A stretch of 64,000 nucleotides of DNA. It comes from Blastopirellula sediminis (GTDB lineage: Bacteria > Planctomycetota > Planctomycetia > Pirellulales > Pirellulaceae). The position numbers were made by a program, and so were the translations under genes. The first letter of the stretch is position 1; the number at the start of each line of letters is the position of its first letter. The notes under the pieces are model-generated. The model ran no database searches and had not been told where the DNA came from. It worked only from the letters and a program-made list of their open reading frames with translations. The DNA is taken from contig NZ_JAJKFT010000010.1 in the NCBI RefSeq assembly GCF_020966755.1, positions 3,188,720 to 3,252,719 of the forward strand, in the 5' to 3' direction. Positions 7,372 to 17,016 of this stretch are shown piece by piece.

Positions 7372-9045
7372 ATGGCTTTCCCCTCTTTACGCGCGACGTT
7401 TGTCGCTGGTTTTGTTTGGTTGACTCTGACGACGTTGGCGTCGGATGCGTTCGCCAAGACGATTGCCGTGCCGGGCGACTTCCCGGCGATTCAAGCCGCG
7501 ATCGATGCGGCCGAAACGGGCGATACCGTGCTGGTCAAAGCCGGCGTCTATCGCGAACGGATCAAGCTGAAGGCCGGCGTCACGCTGAAGAGCGACGGGA
7601 ACGACACGCGGGGCGAACGCGGGTTGGCTCGCGCCGAAGGGACGATCCTGGATGGGAAAGAGCTGGAAGGCGAAGGCTCGGCGGTGACGATGGCCGCCGA
7701 CGCGGTGCTCGACGGCTTCACGATCCGCAACTTCGGCCATTACGACGAAGCGGAATGGCAGCGGAATTACGATACCCAGGGGAACCTGCAGTCGCATGAG
7801 CACATCGGCGCGAGCCCGGCGCCGGGGATCTCGATCCCGGACGTCACGTGCGTGGTGAAGCACAACCTGGTGCATCATATCGGCGACACGGGGATCGGCG
7901 CCTTCGGCAGCGCCGACAGCATGGCGAAACCGCACATCTACCGCAACGTCTGCTACCGCAACATGGGCGGCGGCATCGGCGCGATGCGGCAGACGAAGGC
8001 GACGATCGAAGAGAACGACTGCTTCGAGAACTTCTACGCCGGCATCGGACATAACCACGCCAGCCCCATGGTGATCAACAACACGTGCTACGCCAACATC
8101 CGGGCCGGCATCGGGATCAGTGAAGGTTCGTCCCCAACGGTCAAGGGGAACCGCTGCTACAAGAACCGGCGAGCCGGCATCGGCGTGCGAACCGAAGCGA
8201 CGACCAAGCCGATGATTGAAGGGAACGAGTGCTACGACAACGACATGGCCGGGATCGGCGCCGAGGAAGACGCGGCGCCGACGATCGTGAAGAACAAGTG
8301 CTACCGCAACAAGCTGGCCGGCATCGGCGTGCGGCATGCAACCGCGGAGATCAGGGAGAACGAATGCTATGAGAATGGAGCGGCCGGGATCGGCTTGGAC
8401 AACGCCTCCGGCAAGCTGATCGCGAATTACGTCCATGAAAACAAGACGGCTGGACTTGGCTTCGCCAACAGCGATAAGGGCGAGGCGCTGGTAGTGAAAA
8501 ACCGGGTGATCGACAACAAGCAAGTGGCGATCGGAGTTCATTCCGGCTGGAACGTGACGATGGTTGAAAACGAGATCTCGCGAGCCGGCGGCATGCCCCC
8601 GCTGGTGATGATCTTCGCGGATTCGAAGGTGATGATGGGAGGCGATAAGCTGACCGGGGGCGGCGTCGCCGGCGTGCGGGTCGAAGGAGAGGTTCGGATC
8701 GATCGCTGCGAGCTCAACGGCACGCAGTTCCGCAAAGTTGGCCCGCCTAACTTCGCAGTCTGGGCCCTGCCTGGCTCGAAGGTCGAGCTGATCGGCAACA
8801 CGTTCGACAACTGGCGCCATGCGCTGGTTGCGCAAGAGTGCGAGATCTCGGCGGTCGAGAACCAGGTAAAACGCTTCCATCAGACGGCGTTTGTCCTGCA
8901 GAACATGACGGCGAAGTCAGAAGTGCTGCGGAACCAGGTCTTCACCGGGGACGCAAAGGCGCAGGTCGTGAAGGTGAACGGGGCCGAGAAGTTTCCGGTG
9001 GTGGAGGAAGAGAACGAGATTCGAGCGGAAGATGGGAAGAAGTAG
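7372..9045 (+). CDS. Secreted right-handed parallel beta-helix protein with Cys/Asn ladder
   Basis: 557 residues from ATG 7372, which gives a signal peptide ending near SDAFA|KTI; the frame is open upstream but without a signal. The start of the mature chain (VPGDFPAIQAAIDAAETGDTVLV) is the usual opening of pectate-lyase-like/NosD beta-helix proteins. The centre has seven tandem coils of form N-x-C-[YF]-x-N-x3-GIG (NVCYRN, NDCFEN, NTCYAN, NRCYKN, NECYDN, NKCYRN, NECYEN) about 22-25 residues apart, then a variant NYVHEN with AGLG. One Cys per coil at the same place would stack into an internal Cys ladder flanked by Asn ladders. Known of the fold: polysaccharide lyases, epimerases or surface adhesins. 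I see no obvious catalytic set, so the role is open. Confidence 0.75.
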   Translation: MAFPSLRATFVAGFVWLTLTTLASDAFAKTIAVPGDFPAIQAAIDAAETGDTVLVKAGVYRERIKLKAGVTLKSDGNDTRGERGLARAEGTILDGKELEGEGSAVTMAADAVLDGFTIRNFGHYDEAEWQRNYDTQGNLQSHEHIGASPAPGISIPDVTCVVKHNLVHHIGDTGIGAFGSADSMAKPHIYRNVCYRNMGGGIGAMRQTKATIEENDCFENFYAGIGHNHASPMVINNTCYANIRAGIGISEGSSPTVKGNRCYKNRRAGIGVRTEATTKPMIEGNECYDNDMAGIGAEEDAAPTIVKNKCYRNKLAGIGVRHATAEIRENECYENGAAGIGLDNASGKLIANYVHENKTAGLGFANSDKGEALVVKNRVIDNKQVAIGVHSGWNVTMVENEISRAGGMPPLVMIFADSKVMMGGDKLTGGGVAGVRVEGEVRIDRCELNGTQFRKVGPPNFAVWALPGSKVELIGNTFDNWRHALVAQECEISAVENQVKRFHQTAFVLQNMTAKSEVLRNQVFTGDAKAQVVKVNGAEKFPVVEEENEIRAEDGKK

Positions 9046-9160
9046 TGAGGAGAAGAAGTTCGCGATGGCCGCTGGGTGATGTAGAATAACGCCACTGCCC
9101 ACCGGGCGGTCCATTACGATGGTCGCCTCTCCCCTCCCCTCTCATCATGCTTGGTTCGAT

Positions 9161-12100
9161 ATGAAATCGCGTTGTCTGCGGAGTCTGCTTGTCCTGACTG
9201 GTTTGGCCCTGGGAGCGATGGCTGCGGCCGACGAGTATCCCGTGCCGCCAAACTCGGAACGCTCGACCGAATCGCCCATGGCGCCAAGCGAAGTAGCCGC
9301 GACGGCGAAGTTGCCGCCGGGGTTTCGGCTTTCGGTCGTCGCTGCGGAACCGGAAGTGCGGAATCCGATCGCGATGACGATGGACGAACGCGGGCGACTC
9401 TGGGTGGCTGAGAACCACAGTTGGGCTGGCGGCGGATTCGGCGGATTCAACGACGACGTTCGCGATCGGATTTTGATCTTTGAAGATGCGGACGGTGATG
9501 GAACGTACGAGAAGCGGACCGTCTTTTGGGATCAGGCGCGAAAGCTGACGAGCATTGAGGTTGGCAACGGCGGCGTCTGGGCGATTTGTCTGCCGCAGTT
9601 GTTGTTCATTCCCGATCAGGATCGGGACGACGTGCCCGATAGCGAGCCGGTTGTTGTGCTCGACGGGTTCGTCGAAGCGAGCAGCGTTTCGCATACCCCG
9701 GCCAATGGGCTGAAATGGGGCCCTGACGGTTGGCTGTATGGCCGCCACGGGATCTTGGGGACGAGTCTGATCGGCAAGCCGGGCGCCAGCGACTCGCAGC
9801 GGTTTGCGATCAACACCGGCGTCTGGCGATACCATCCGACACGCGGCGTCGCCGAGCCGGTGATGCACGGGATGACGAACTCGTGGGGTTTCGACTTTGA
9901 TAAGCATGGTGAGATGTTCGTCATCAACACGGTGATCGGGCATTTGTGGCAAGTGATCCCGGGCGCCCACACCGAGCGGATGTTCGGCCTGGACATCAAT
10001 CCCCACTCGTATCAGCTGATCAAGCAGGTCGCCGACCATGTTCACTGGGACGAAGGAGAGCGCTGGTCGGACGTTCGCAAGGAATTGACCGACAGCACCA
10101 GCGAAGCCGGGGGCGGTCACGCACACATCGGGCTGATGATCTACCAGGGAGACAACTGGCCCGCCGAGTATCGCGATCGCGTTTACACGCTGAACCTGCA
10201 TGGGCGACGGCTCAATGCCGACATCCTGAAACGCAATGGCGCCGGATACGTCGCGACGCATGGGCCGGACTTCTGCTTCATGCAAGATCCGTGGTACCGC
10301 GGGATGGAACTGCTGACCGGGCCGGACGGGAGCGTGCTGATCGCCGACTGGAGCGACACCGGCGAATGTCATGATCATGACGGCGTTCATCACACGAGCG
10401 GACGGATCTACAAGTTGACGTATGGCGAGCCCAAGCCACTCGCCCCGTTCGACTTGCAAAAGGAATCGAACGAGGAGTTGATCAAGTTGCTCGGCCATCG
10501 CAACACGTGGTGGGCTCGGCAAGCGCGTCGCGTATTGACCGAGCGAACCGCAGCGCAGTCCGCGGAAGAAACGGCGGCGATGCAGGCGAAGCTGAAGCAG
10601 CAGTTGCAGGCGGAGAAAGACGCGATCACGCGGATTCGCCTCTTGGAGACGATTGCCACGACCGGCGGCGCCGATGAAGCGTGGTGGATCGAACAACTGA
10701 AGAACGACGACGAGTACCAGCGCTGCGCGGCGCTCAAGTTTCTGGTTGACCTTACGACGCAGACAGGCGAAGTTCCGTCGGCGACGGCGTTGCAAGCGCT
10801 ACAAAAGGTCGCAGCCGAGGATCCATCGGGATTGGTGCAATTACATCTCGCTTCCGCAATGCAGCGACTGCCGGTTGAACTGCGGTGGGAGATCGCAATG
10901 CGATTGGCGGCTCGGGACGAGTACGCGCACGATGGCCTCTTGCCGCTGATGATCTGGTACGGCATTGAGCCTGCGGTTCCCCTCGATTTGAACAAAGCGA
11001 TCGGCCTGATCGAAAAGTCGGCGATGCCGCTGCTGACCGAACTGGTCGCGCGGCGAATGACGCTGGAGATCGAACGCGATCCGGCGGCGGTCGATCAGAT
11101 GTTGCAGTTGGCGACGGAAGGGAAATGCCGTTATCCCGAAAGCGTGATCCGCGGGATGTCGGCAGGCCTGAACGGTTGGCAGAAAGCGGCGGCGCCGGCC
11201 CATTGGTCGGCGGCGGCGAAGAAGTTTGGCCAATCTTCGGACGAAGAAATCCGGACGCAGGTGCAAGGTTTGAGCGTCGTCTTCGGCGACGGCCGCGCGA
11301 TGGACGAGATCCGCGCGATCGTGACCGACAAGGAGCTGCCGGCCGAAGCGCGACGATCGGCGCTCCGATCGCTGCTGGTGAGTCGCCCGCTGGACTATGT
11401 GCCGACGCTGGTGACCCTGCTCGATGACTCTGGGATGACGGTTGACGCGCTGCGTGGTCTGTCGCAGTACGACGATCCGGCGATCCCGACGAAGATTCTG
11501 GAACGCTCGGGCAAGTTCGACGCCGCCGCACGCAGCGAGATGATTCAAACGTTGGCGTCGCGACCGAGCTCCGCGCGAGTGCTGCTCGACGCGGTCGAAG
11601 CGAAGCGGATTGACGCCAGCGAGATCTCGGCGTTTCAGGCTCGCCAGATCGCTTCGCTCGAGGATGAGGCTTTAACGCGCGATCTGACGCGGCTCTGGGG
11701 AGACATTCGCGTCAGCGCCGCCGAGAAGCGTGCGCAGATCGACGCCTATCGCGAAAAGCTTTCGCCAGCGGCGCTGCAACAGGCCGATCTGTCGGCGGGA
11801 CGCGTGCTGTTCAACAAGACGTGCGCCAGCTGCCATGTGTTGTACGGACAAGGACGTTTGTTGGGGCCGGACCTGACTGGCTCCAATCGGAAAAACCTTG
11901 ACTACCTGCTGGAGAACGTGATCGATCCGAGCGCCAGCGTCGGCGCCGACTTCCGGACGGTGGTGATCGCGATGGAGGACGGCCGTGTGCTGAACGGGGT
12001 GGTCAGCCAGATGAATGAGCGGACGCTGACGCTGCAATCGGCCCAAGAGTCGCTCACGATTGACCGGCAGGAGATCGACGAAATGAAGACCAGCAAGGTC

Positions 12101-12205
12101 TCGCTGATGCCGGAAGGACAGCTGCAAAAGCTATCGGACGAGGAGACGCGGAACTTGATCGCTTATCTCATGTCGAGCGTTCAGGCTCCACTACCGCAGG
12201 AATAA
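9161..12205 (+). CDS. PVC-type heme-binding CxxCH protein (membrane-bound dehydrogenase domain, HEAT repeats, cytochrome c)
   Basis: 1,014 residues from ATG 9161, chosen because it starts a signal peptide (MKSRCLRSLLVLTGLALGAM). Residues ~50-430 form the six-bladed propeller of the planctomycete 'putative membrane-bound dehydrogenase' family (PPGFRLSVVAAEPEVRNPIAM, FDKHGEMFVINTVIGHLW, LLTGPDGSVLIADWSDTGE). A HEAT-repeat region follows (~440-860), then a C-terminal cytochrome c domain with CASCH at 888-892 and the family's GRLLGPDLTGSNR. Members are periplasmic and thought to oxidise carbohydrates or related substrates, passing electrons to the heme; the substrate here is not known. The gene stands alone between the beta-helix gene and the DUF1559 group. 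Confidence 0.9.
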   Translation: MKSRCLRSLLVLTGLALGAMAAADEYPVPPNSERSTESPMAPSEVAATAKLPPGFRLSVVAAEPEVRNPIAMTMDERGRLWVAENHSWAGGGFGGFNDDVRDRILIFEDADGDGTYEKRTVFWDQARKLTSIEVGNGGVWAICLPQLLFIPDQDRDDVPDSEPVVVLDGFVEASSVSHTPANGLKWGPDGWLYGRHGILGTSLIGKPGASDSQRFAINTGVWRYHPTRGVAEPVMHGMTNSWGFDFDKHGEMFVINTVIGHLWQVIPGAHTERMFGLDINPHSYQLIKQVADHVHWDEGERWSDVRKELTDSTSEAGGGHAHIGLMIYQGDNWPAEYRDRVYTLNLHGRRLNADILKRNGAGYVATHGPDFCFMQDPWYRGMELLTGPDGSVLIADWSDTGECHDHDGVHHTSGRIYKLTYGEPKPLAPFDLQKESNEELIKLLGHRNTWWARQARRVLTERTAAQSAEETAAMQAKLKQQLQAEKDAITRIRLLETIATTGGADEAWWIEQLKNDDEYQRCAALKFLVDLTTQTGEVPSATALQALQKVAAEDPSGLVQLHLASAMQRLPVELRWEIAMRLAARDEYAHDGLLPLMIWYGIEPAVPLDLNKAIGLIEKSAMPLLTELVARRMTLEIERDPAAVDQMLQLATEGKCRYPESVIRGMSAGLNGWQKAAAPAHWSAAAKKFGQSSDEEIRTQVQGLSVVFGDGRAMDEIRAIVTDKELPAEARRSALRSLLVSRPLDYVPTLVTLLDDSGMTVDALRGLSQYDDPAIPTKILERSGKFDAAARSEMIQTLASRPSSARVLLDAVEAKRIDASEISAFQARQIASLEDEALTRDLTRLWGDIRVSAAEKRAQIDAYREKLSPAALQQADLSAGRVLFNKTCASCHVLYGQGRLLGPDLTGSNRKNLDYLLENVIDPSASVGADFRTVVIAMEDGRVLNGVVSQMNERTLTLQSAQESLTIDRQEIDEMKTSKVSLMPEGQLQKLSDEETRNLIAYLMSSVQAPLPQE

Positions 12206-12465
12206 TGCGTCCATTTCGCGCCATACGCAACTCTACCGCTTGTATCAATTCGCTCTTTGCGGCAAGGCGCTTTGCCAATAAATGATTGGAAACGGGAATT
12301 AATTGCCTAGCGGTTATTAATATCACGTGAAATAATCGGGCGTGTCGATGATATATCGAGCAATCTTTTCCCGATTTTTGACTTGGCATTCGGAGGCCGG
12401 CGCTGTCGAACGGCGGTAGCTTCCCTCCTTTCCCCGTTCTTCTCTTTTCATTGAGCGAGCGTGCA

Positions 12466-12891
12466 ATGCGTTACGGATACGGAATGGTTCTTGCGGCGGT
12501 CGCGTGCGCCGCATTGATCGGCTGCGGCGGACCGAAAGATACCCTCAATCGTCAAGCGGTCGTTGGCGAGGTGACGCTGAAGGGAGAGCCGCTCGATACC
12601 GGGGCGATTCTGTTCGAGCCGCAGGATTCGGCCAACGGTACCAATGGCGGCGCCGTCATCACGGCTGGTCGGTTTGAAATCTCCAAACAGCGCGGTTTGC
12701 CGCCGGGCGTCTATGTGGTGCGAGTTTCGAGTCCTGATTCGGCGCCGGTCGTTCTGGCCGAAGGGGAAGCGCCTGGCGATTCGTCGAAGGTAGCGAAGGA
12801 ACGCGTGCCGAAAACCTGGAACGTCGAAAGCGAGCAAACGATCACGGTCGAAGCGGGAGGCGAAAACAAGTTTGAGTTGGCGATTCCTTAG
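12466..12891 (+). CDS. Small lipoprotein, transthyretin/carboxypeptidase-regulatory-like
   Basis: 141 residues. ATG 12466 is preferred over an in-frame TTG at 12451 because it leads straight into a lipoprotein signal with lipobox LIGC. The mature part ([23 protein letters not shown], then [20 protein letters not shown]) is the beta-sandwich seen in small planctomycetal lipoproteins encoded beside DUF1559 proteins, as here (69 bases upstream of the next gene). Likely anchored at a membrane facing the periplasm; probably works with the DUF1559 pair. The 260 bases before it hold AT-rich sequence but no promoter I can defend. Confidence 0.7.
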   Translation: MRYGYGMVLAAVACAALIGCGGPKDTLNRQAVVGEVTLKGEPLDTGAILFEPQDSANGTNGGAVITAGRFEISKQRGLPPGVYVVRVSSPDSAPVVLAEGEAPGDSSKVAKERVPKTWNVESEQTITVEAGGENKFELAIP

Positions 12892-12959
12892 GGCTGGATG
12901 GAATCGATCGCCCCGTCATGCAACCTACGTGTGATCGAATCTTCCTACAGGACATGACC

Positions 12960-13868
12960 ATGACTCCGCACATCAAAAGAAGCGGGTTTACCCTTGTCGA
13001 ATTGTTAGTGGTGATCGCCATTATCGGCGTGTTGATCGCGCTGTTGCTGCCGGCGGTGCAGCAAGCTCGCGAAGCGGCTCGTCGGATGCAATGCTCGAAC
13101 AACCTGAAGCAACTTGGCCTGGCGATGCATACGTATCACGATACGTATCAAAAGTTCCCAGCCGGCAACTACTCATGCTGCTGGGGAACGTGGCAGCTGG
13201 CGATTTTGCCGCAGCTGGAACAGGGGAATCTGTACGAGCAGTACGATCAGTCGAACAAATATGACGACGCCTATCGCTACAGCGCCTCGATCAACATCGG
13301 GGTTGCGAAGCAACGAATTGCGACGCTCACCTGCCCGAGCGACGAACCGAACGCCCCGATCAGTTCGATGACGTCGCACAACTACGCGGCCAACTACGGA
13401 AACACCGGCTATTCGCAGCAAGCGACGCTGAACGGCGTCACGTTTGGGGGAGCTCCGTTCGCCCCGAATTCGGCGACGACTTCGCTTTACTACGGTTTTC
13501 GGGACGTGGTCGATGGAACGTCGAACACGATGCTGATGGCGGAAGTGCTGCAAGGAAAGCGGACTGACTTGCGCGGTTTCTCGTGGTGGTCGCTCGGCTC
13601 GAACATTACCGCTTACTTGTCGCCCAACTCCTCGCAGCCTGACTCGTTTAGCGGCGGCGACTGCATTAGCATGCCGGAGCAAAATCTCCCCTGCATTACA
13701 TCGACCACCAGTAATCCAGCGGCGCTCGCATCGCGCAGTCGCCATCCCGGCGGCGTGCAGATCTTACGCTGCGACGGTTCGGCCCGGTTCATCTCCGAGA
13801 ACATCAATCTCGACACTTGGCGCGCGCTGGCGACCACGCGCGGCGGCGAAGTGCTAGGCGATTTTTAG
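12960..13868 (+). CDS. DUF1559 (H-X9-DG) pseudopilin-like protein 1
   Basis: 302 residues. Of two adjacent in-frame ATGs (12954, 12960) the second is better placed: AGGA at 12949-12952 lies 7 bases before it. The N-terminus is a type IV prepilin-type leader ([22 protein letters not shown]) with cleavage before Phe and Glu at mature position 5, followed by [20 protein letters not shown], the DUF1559 hallmark. The C-terminus has the family's H-x9-DG motif ([12 protein letters not shown]). Known: processed by a prepilin peptidase; the family is greatly expanded in planctomycetes and of unknown function. The adjacent paralogue at 13929 has nearly the same first ~70 residues. Confidence 0.92.
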   Translation: MTPHIKRSGFTLVELLVVIAIIGVLIALLLPAVQQAREAARRMQCSNNLKQLGLAMHTYHDTYQKFPAGNYSCCWGTWQLAILPQLEQGNLYEQYDQSNKYDDAYRYSASINIGVAKQRIATLTCPSDEPNAPISSMTSHNYAANYGNTGYSQQATLNGVTFGGAPFAPNSATTSLYYGFRDVVDGTSNTMLMAEVLQGKRTDLRGFSWWSLGSNITAYLSPNSSQPDSFSGGDCISMPEQNLPCITSTTSNPAALASRSRHPGGVQILRCDGSARFISENINLDTWRALATTRGGEVLGDF

Positions 13869-13928
13869 TCGCTAATACAAACGCTTTTCCTATTCGCTTT
13901 ATCTTTTCATCTGGGGATCGACAAACGT

Positions 13929-14861
13929 ATGACAATGACTCGAAAAAGAGCTCGCGGTTTCACGCTCGTGGAACTGCTGGTGGTGATCGCGATTATCGGC
14001 GTCTTGATTGCGCTGTTGTTGCCGGCGGTGCAGCAAGCTCGCGAAGCGGCTCGCCGGATGCAGTGCTCAAACAACCTGAAGCAGCTAGGGCTGGCGATGC
14101 ACAACTATCACGATACCTACGGGACGTTCCCGTACGGCTCGATCGGTTGCTGCTACGGCACCTGGCAAGTCGCCATCTTGCCGCAACTAGAGCAAACGGC
14201 GCTCTACGACAACTACGACTTCACGCTGAAGTACACCGGCAATACCTACGGCAGCTCGGCGAACATCGACGTAACCAGCAAACGACTGGAGATGTTAACC
14301 TGCCCCAGCGACTCGCCGCGCAACAACGTCTCTTCCAGCGGAACGGTCGGGGTCGCGTCCCACAATTACGCCGTGAACTTCGGGAATACCGGGTACGCTC
14401 AACAAGACGACCTGAACGGCGTTAAGTTCGGCGGCGCCCCGTTCTCCTACAACGGCAGCAATGCCAAAAAGATCTACGGTTTCCGCGACGTCGTTGACGG
14501 CACCTCCAACACGATGCTGGCGGCGGAAGTGCTGCAGGGGGCGGAAAGCCCGCTCGATTTGCGCGGCTATACCTACTGGGGAGACGCCTCGGGCTTTGAA
14601 ACGTACCTGGCCCCCAACTCGTCGCAGCCAGACGCTCTCTACACCGCGACCTATTGCACCAATCAGCCCGAGCGGAATCTCCCCTGCGTCGTTGCGACCG
14701 GCAGCTACCCGACGATGTTCGGTTCGCGCAGTCGACATCCAGGGGGCGTGCAGACCGTTCTATGCGACGGCTCGGCTCGCTTCGTTTCGGAGAACATCAA
14801 GCTTGATACCTGGCGAGCCCTGTCGACCACGCGAGGCTCCGAGGTGCTGTCGGAATTTTAA
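13929..14861 (+). CDS. DUF1559 (H-X9-DG) pseudopilin-like protein 2
   Basis: 310 residues; a GGGGA stretch ~11 bases upstream supports ATG 13929, with 13935 as an alternative. Same architecture as the gene before it: prepilin leader [42 protein letters not shown], a [17 protein letters not shown] block and a C-terminal [12 protein letters not shown] motif. The first ~70 residues and last ~40 are nearly identical to its neighbour while the middle has diverged, so this is a tandem duplication. A strong terminator follows. Confidence 0.92.
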   Translation: MTMTRKRARGFTLVELLVVIAIIGVLIALLLPAVQQAREAARRMQCSNNLKQLGLAMHNYHDTYGTFPYGSIGCCYGTWQVAILPQLEQTALYDNYDFTLKYTGNTYGSSANIDVTSKRLEMLTCPSDSPRNNVSSSGTVGVASHNYAVNFGNTGYAQQDDLNGVKFGGAPFSYNGSNAKKIYGFRDVVDGTSNTMLAAEVLQGAESPLDLRGYTYWGDASGFETYLAPNSSQPDALYTATYCTNQPERNLPCVVATGSYPTMFGSRSRHPGGVQTVLCDGSARFVSENIKLDTWRALSTTRGSEVLSEF

Positions 14862-14892
14862 TCGCTTGTTGCAAAAAGAATTCGCAAACGCT

Positions 14893-14927
14893 AAGTCCGC
14901 GTCGGCCCGTGCTGACGCGGACTTTTT
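14893..14927 (+). terminator. Rho-independent terminator of the DUF1559 group
   Basis: A 14-bp stem (AAGTCCGCGTCGGC with GCTGACGCGGACTT, one G-T wobble) around CCGT, running into five T at 14923-14927. It lies 31 bases behind the second DUF1559 stop codon. Confidence 0.9.
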
Positions 14928-15149
14928 CGTGCGCCGGTGTGGTTTGCCGCACCTGATTTTCACTTTTTCAAAATAAACCGCCGAGGTGTGCGAATAATGA
15001 GTGTGCGCCCCTACTGCGCCCCGCGTCACGCATTCTGGCGAATGGGACGCATCTAGAAGCGTTGCTTTCACGACCGACTTCGCAGCCGGCCCCGGGAGGG
15101 GTGTTTAAACAGCCGCGATATTCCCCCCAAGTTCGCAAAAAGGACATCG

Positions 15150-16313
15150 ATGATGTTCCGTCCTATCGCCATCGCCGCGTGTACGTTGCTCCTATTCACT
15201 TCCTGCAAACCGGTCGCGCTGAACGGCGATCTGACGCAGCAGGTCACTGACGCGATCGAAGCGATCAATGAATTCAACCGCGTCGCCGACGGCGCCCCCG
15301 AAGAAGTTCAAGCGGCCGCCGATCATATGATCGACAAGCTGAAGATCGAGGGCGCCGAATTCTTGTCGCATGACGCCCGATACTTCGCCGACCACACGCT
15401 CATTTCGCACGGAGCGGTCGCGAAAGGGTTCGTCGCCTACGCCGACGCGCGGTTAAAAGCGTATCTCGATGCGCTCAAGACGGCGCTCGAAGAGGCCCTC
15501 CCCAAGATCCAGGCCGAGAAGTCGCGCGACAAGGCGATTCAGCTGCTGCGTAACCTGAAGATCGACGTGCGGCCGCTGGACCCGTTCGTCGACCTGGTCA
15601 ATCCGAACCGGATCAAGCTGAACGAACTGCACACCTATAGCGGCGAGCTGGCGGCGGTGAAGTACGAATCTCCCCGGATCGTCGAGATCTCCGGCTTTGG
15701 TCTGCTGCGACCGGATGACGAAACGATCGAGTATCGGGTCGAAGTGGTCGGCGCCGAAGAGTCTCGTTTTCTGCCGCCGGTAATCGTCAGCGAGTCGAGC
15801 CCCTTCACGCTGCTGATTAACCTGAGCCATTTCCAGCCGGCTGAAGGGGATCAGAAGATGCTCGTCTGGTGGGGAAGTCGGAAGCTGGCCGACATTCCGT
15901 TTGAGACGCTGATTGAAACGGAGGCGGCTCCCGTGCCGCAGCCGCGGAAGCCGGCGCCGCCGGAAAACGTGGCCGGCGTCCTGTTCGACAGCAGCGACGG
16001 TAAGGTGACCTACGTGATCGAACATACCGGGAAGACGGACGAAACGAACATCGTAATTCGCCGCGCCGATGAGGCGATCGGCTGGAAGAAGCTGATCGTC
16101 AAAAATGGGGACGGCGAAATCAGCGCGGTCGAAACGAGCAAGGACGACGACGGTCGAGAGATCAAGCTAACGACGGGCAACCTGGTGGGCGATCTGAAAC
16201 TCGCTTTCGGCACTTCGGGGACGTTCACGTTTTGGAAAGGGATTCACGAAGTTCCGACCACCAAGGAGAGCCTGCTCGGCAAGCGGATTACCTACACGTG
16301 GGAACGCGAGTAA
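15150..16313 (+). CDS. Uncharacterised lipoprotein
   Basis: 387 residues. A lipoprotein signal with lipobox FTSC at ~16-19 starts at ATG 15150 (15153 is also possible), behind AAAAAGGA. The N-terminal third is helical (QQVTDAIEAINEFNRVADGAPEEVQAAADHMIDKL, then an Ala/Glu/Lys-rich helix to ~130). The centre looks like a beta-rich domain (SPRIVEISGFGLLRPDDETIEYRVEVVG) and the last ~110 residues another beta domain ending in ITYTWERE. I do not recognise the family. It is 17 bases from the PqiA-like gene, so the two are probably co-transcribed. Confidence 0.65.
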   Translation: MMFRPIAIAACTLLLFTSCKPVALNGDLTQQVTDAIEAINEFNRVADGAPEEVQAAADHMIDKLKIEGAEFLSHDARYFADHTLISHGAVAKGFVAYADARLKAYLDALKTALEEALPKIQAEKSRDKAIQLLRNLKIDVRPLDPFVDLVNPNRIKLNELHTYSGELAAVKYESPRIVEISGFGLLRPDDETIEYRVEVVGAEESRFLPPVIVSESSPFTLLINLSHFQPAEGDQKMLVWWGSRKLADIPFETLIETEAAPVPQPRKPAPPENVAGVLFDSSDGKVTYVIEHTGKTDETNIVIRRADEAIGWKKLIVKNGDGEISAVETSKDDDGREIKLTTGNLVGDLKLAFGTSGTFTFWKGIHEVPTTKESLLGKRITYTWERE

Positions 16314-16330
16314 CGGGGCGGAGTAAGAAA

Positions 16331-16888
16331 ATGCAAGCGATCCTGCGCAACTGGCGCGTCTGGTGCATGTTGTTTACGACGGCGGCGGCGGTCTGCTTCG
16401 TCGCTGGGCTTGCGTTGCCGTTCGTGCAGGTTTCGCCGGGCGAAAAGCTAGGGCCGATCGAAGGATTGGTGGTCTGGTTCATTTCGGATGACAACACCTA
16501 CTCGCTGATGGGAAGCATCACGGCGATTTGGCACGAGCATACGTTCCTGGGAGCGATCGCGTTCGCATTTTCGATCATGCTGCCGACGCTGAAGCTGTTG
16601 GTGCTGACTCTGTCCGCGCTGCGACTCTCCGACATGCGACGGATTGCGTTCTATCGGGCATGGGCCGAGCGAATGGGGCCTTGGTCGATGCTGGAAGTTT
16701 TTCTGGTCGCATTCTCGCTGCTGCTGACGAAGTCGCTTCCCTTTGGCACCGCGATCCATCCGCTGGAAGGTTTCTACTTCTTTTGGGCTTCGATCATTCT
16801 GAGCCTGATCGCAGCGCTGACGTTGCCGCGGGGCGATCGTGTAGCGGTCGCTGATAGCAGTCCTCAGCTTGCTCCCTCGACCGAATAA
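16331..16888 (+). CDS. PqiA-like inner-membrane protein
   Basis: 185 residues from ATG 16331, just behind the lipoprotein gene; a longer open frame inside that gene is ignored. Four predicted helices (residues ~9-32, ~67-95, ~112-132, ~142-165) with the paraquat-inducible protein A pattern: a periplasmic loop after helix 1, YSLMGSI before helix 2 and WAERMGPWSMLEVFLVAFS between helices. Known: PqiA proteins belong to Pqi/Let/Yeb systems implicated in envelope lipid transport. No MCE-domain partner is encoded nearby, but the lipoprotein upstream could be one functionally. Confidence 0.65.
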   Translation: MQAILRNWRVWCMLFTTAAAVCFVAGLALPFVQVSPGEKLGPIEGLVVWFISDDNTYSLMGSITAIWHEHTFLGAIAFAFSIMLPTLKLLVLTLSALRLSDMRRIAFYRAWAERMGPWSMLEVFLVAFSLLLTKSLPFGTAIHPLEGFYFFWASIILSLIAALTLPRGDRVAVADSSPQLAPSTE

Positions 16889-17016
16889 GCCGCTTTTCGG
16901 ACTTCCGAGGGGTGATTTGTGAGTCGACGCACTCCCCGCGGGCATCTTTTCGGCTAGGCTGAAACTGGGACGAAACGATGCTGCCCCTTCCGGAAAATCA
17001 GCGAAGGGATCAACGA

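Noticed and set aside
8942-10795. Minus-strand open frame of ~617 codons
   Set aside because: Antisense to the beta-helix and PVC heme protein genes; Arg/His/Pro-rich shadow with no recognisable motif.
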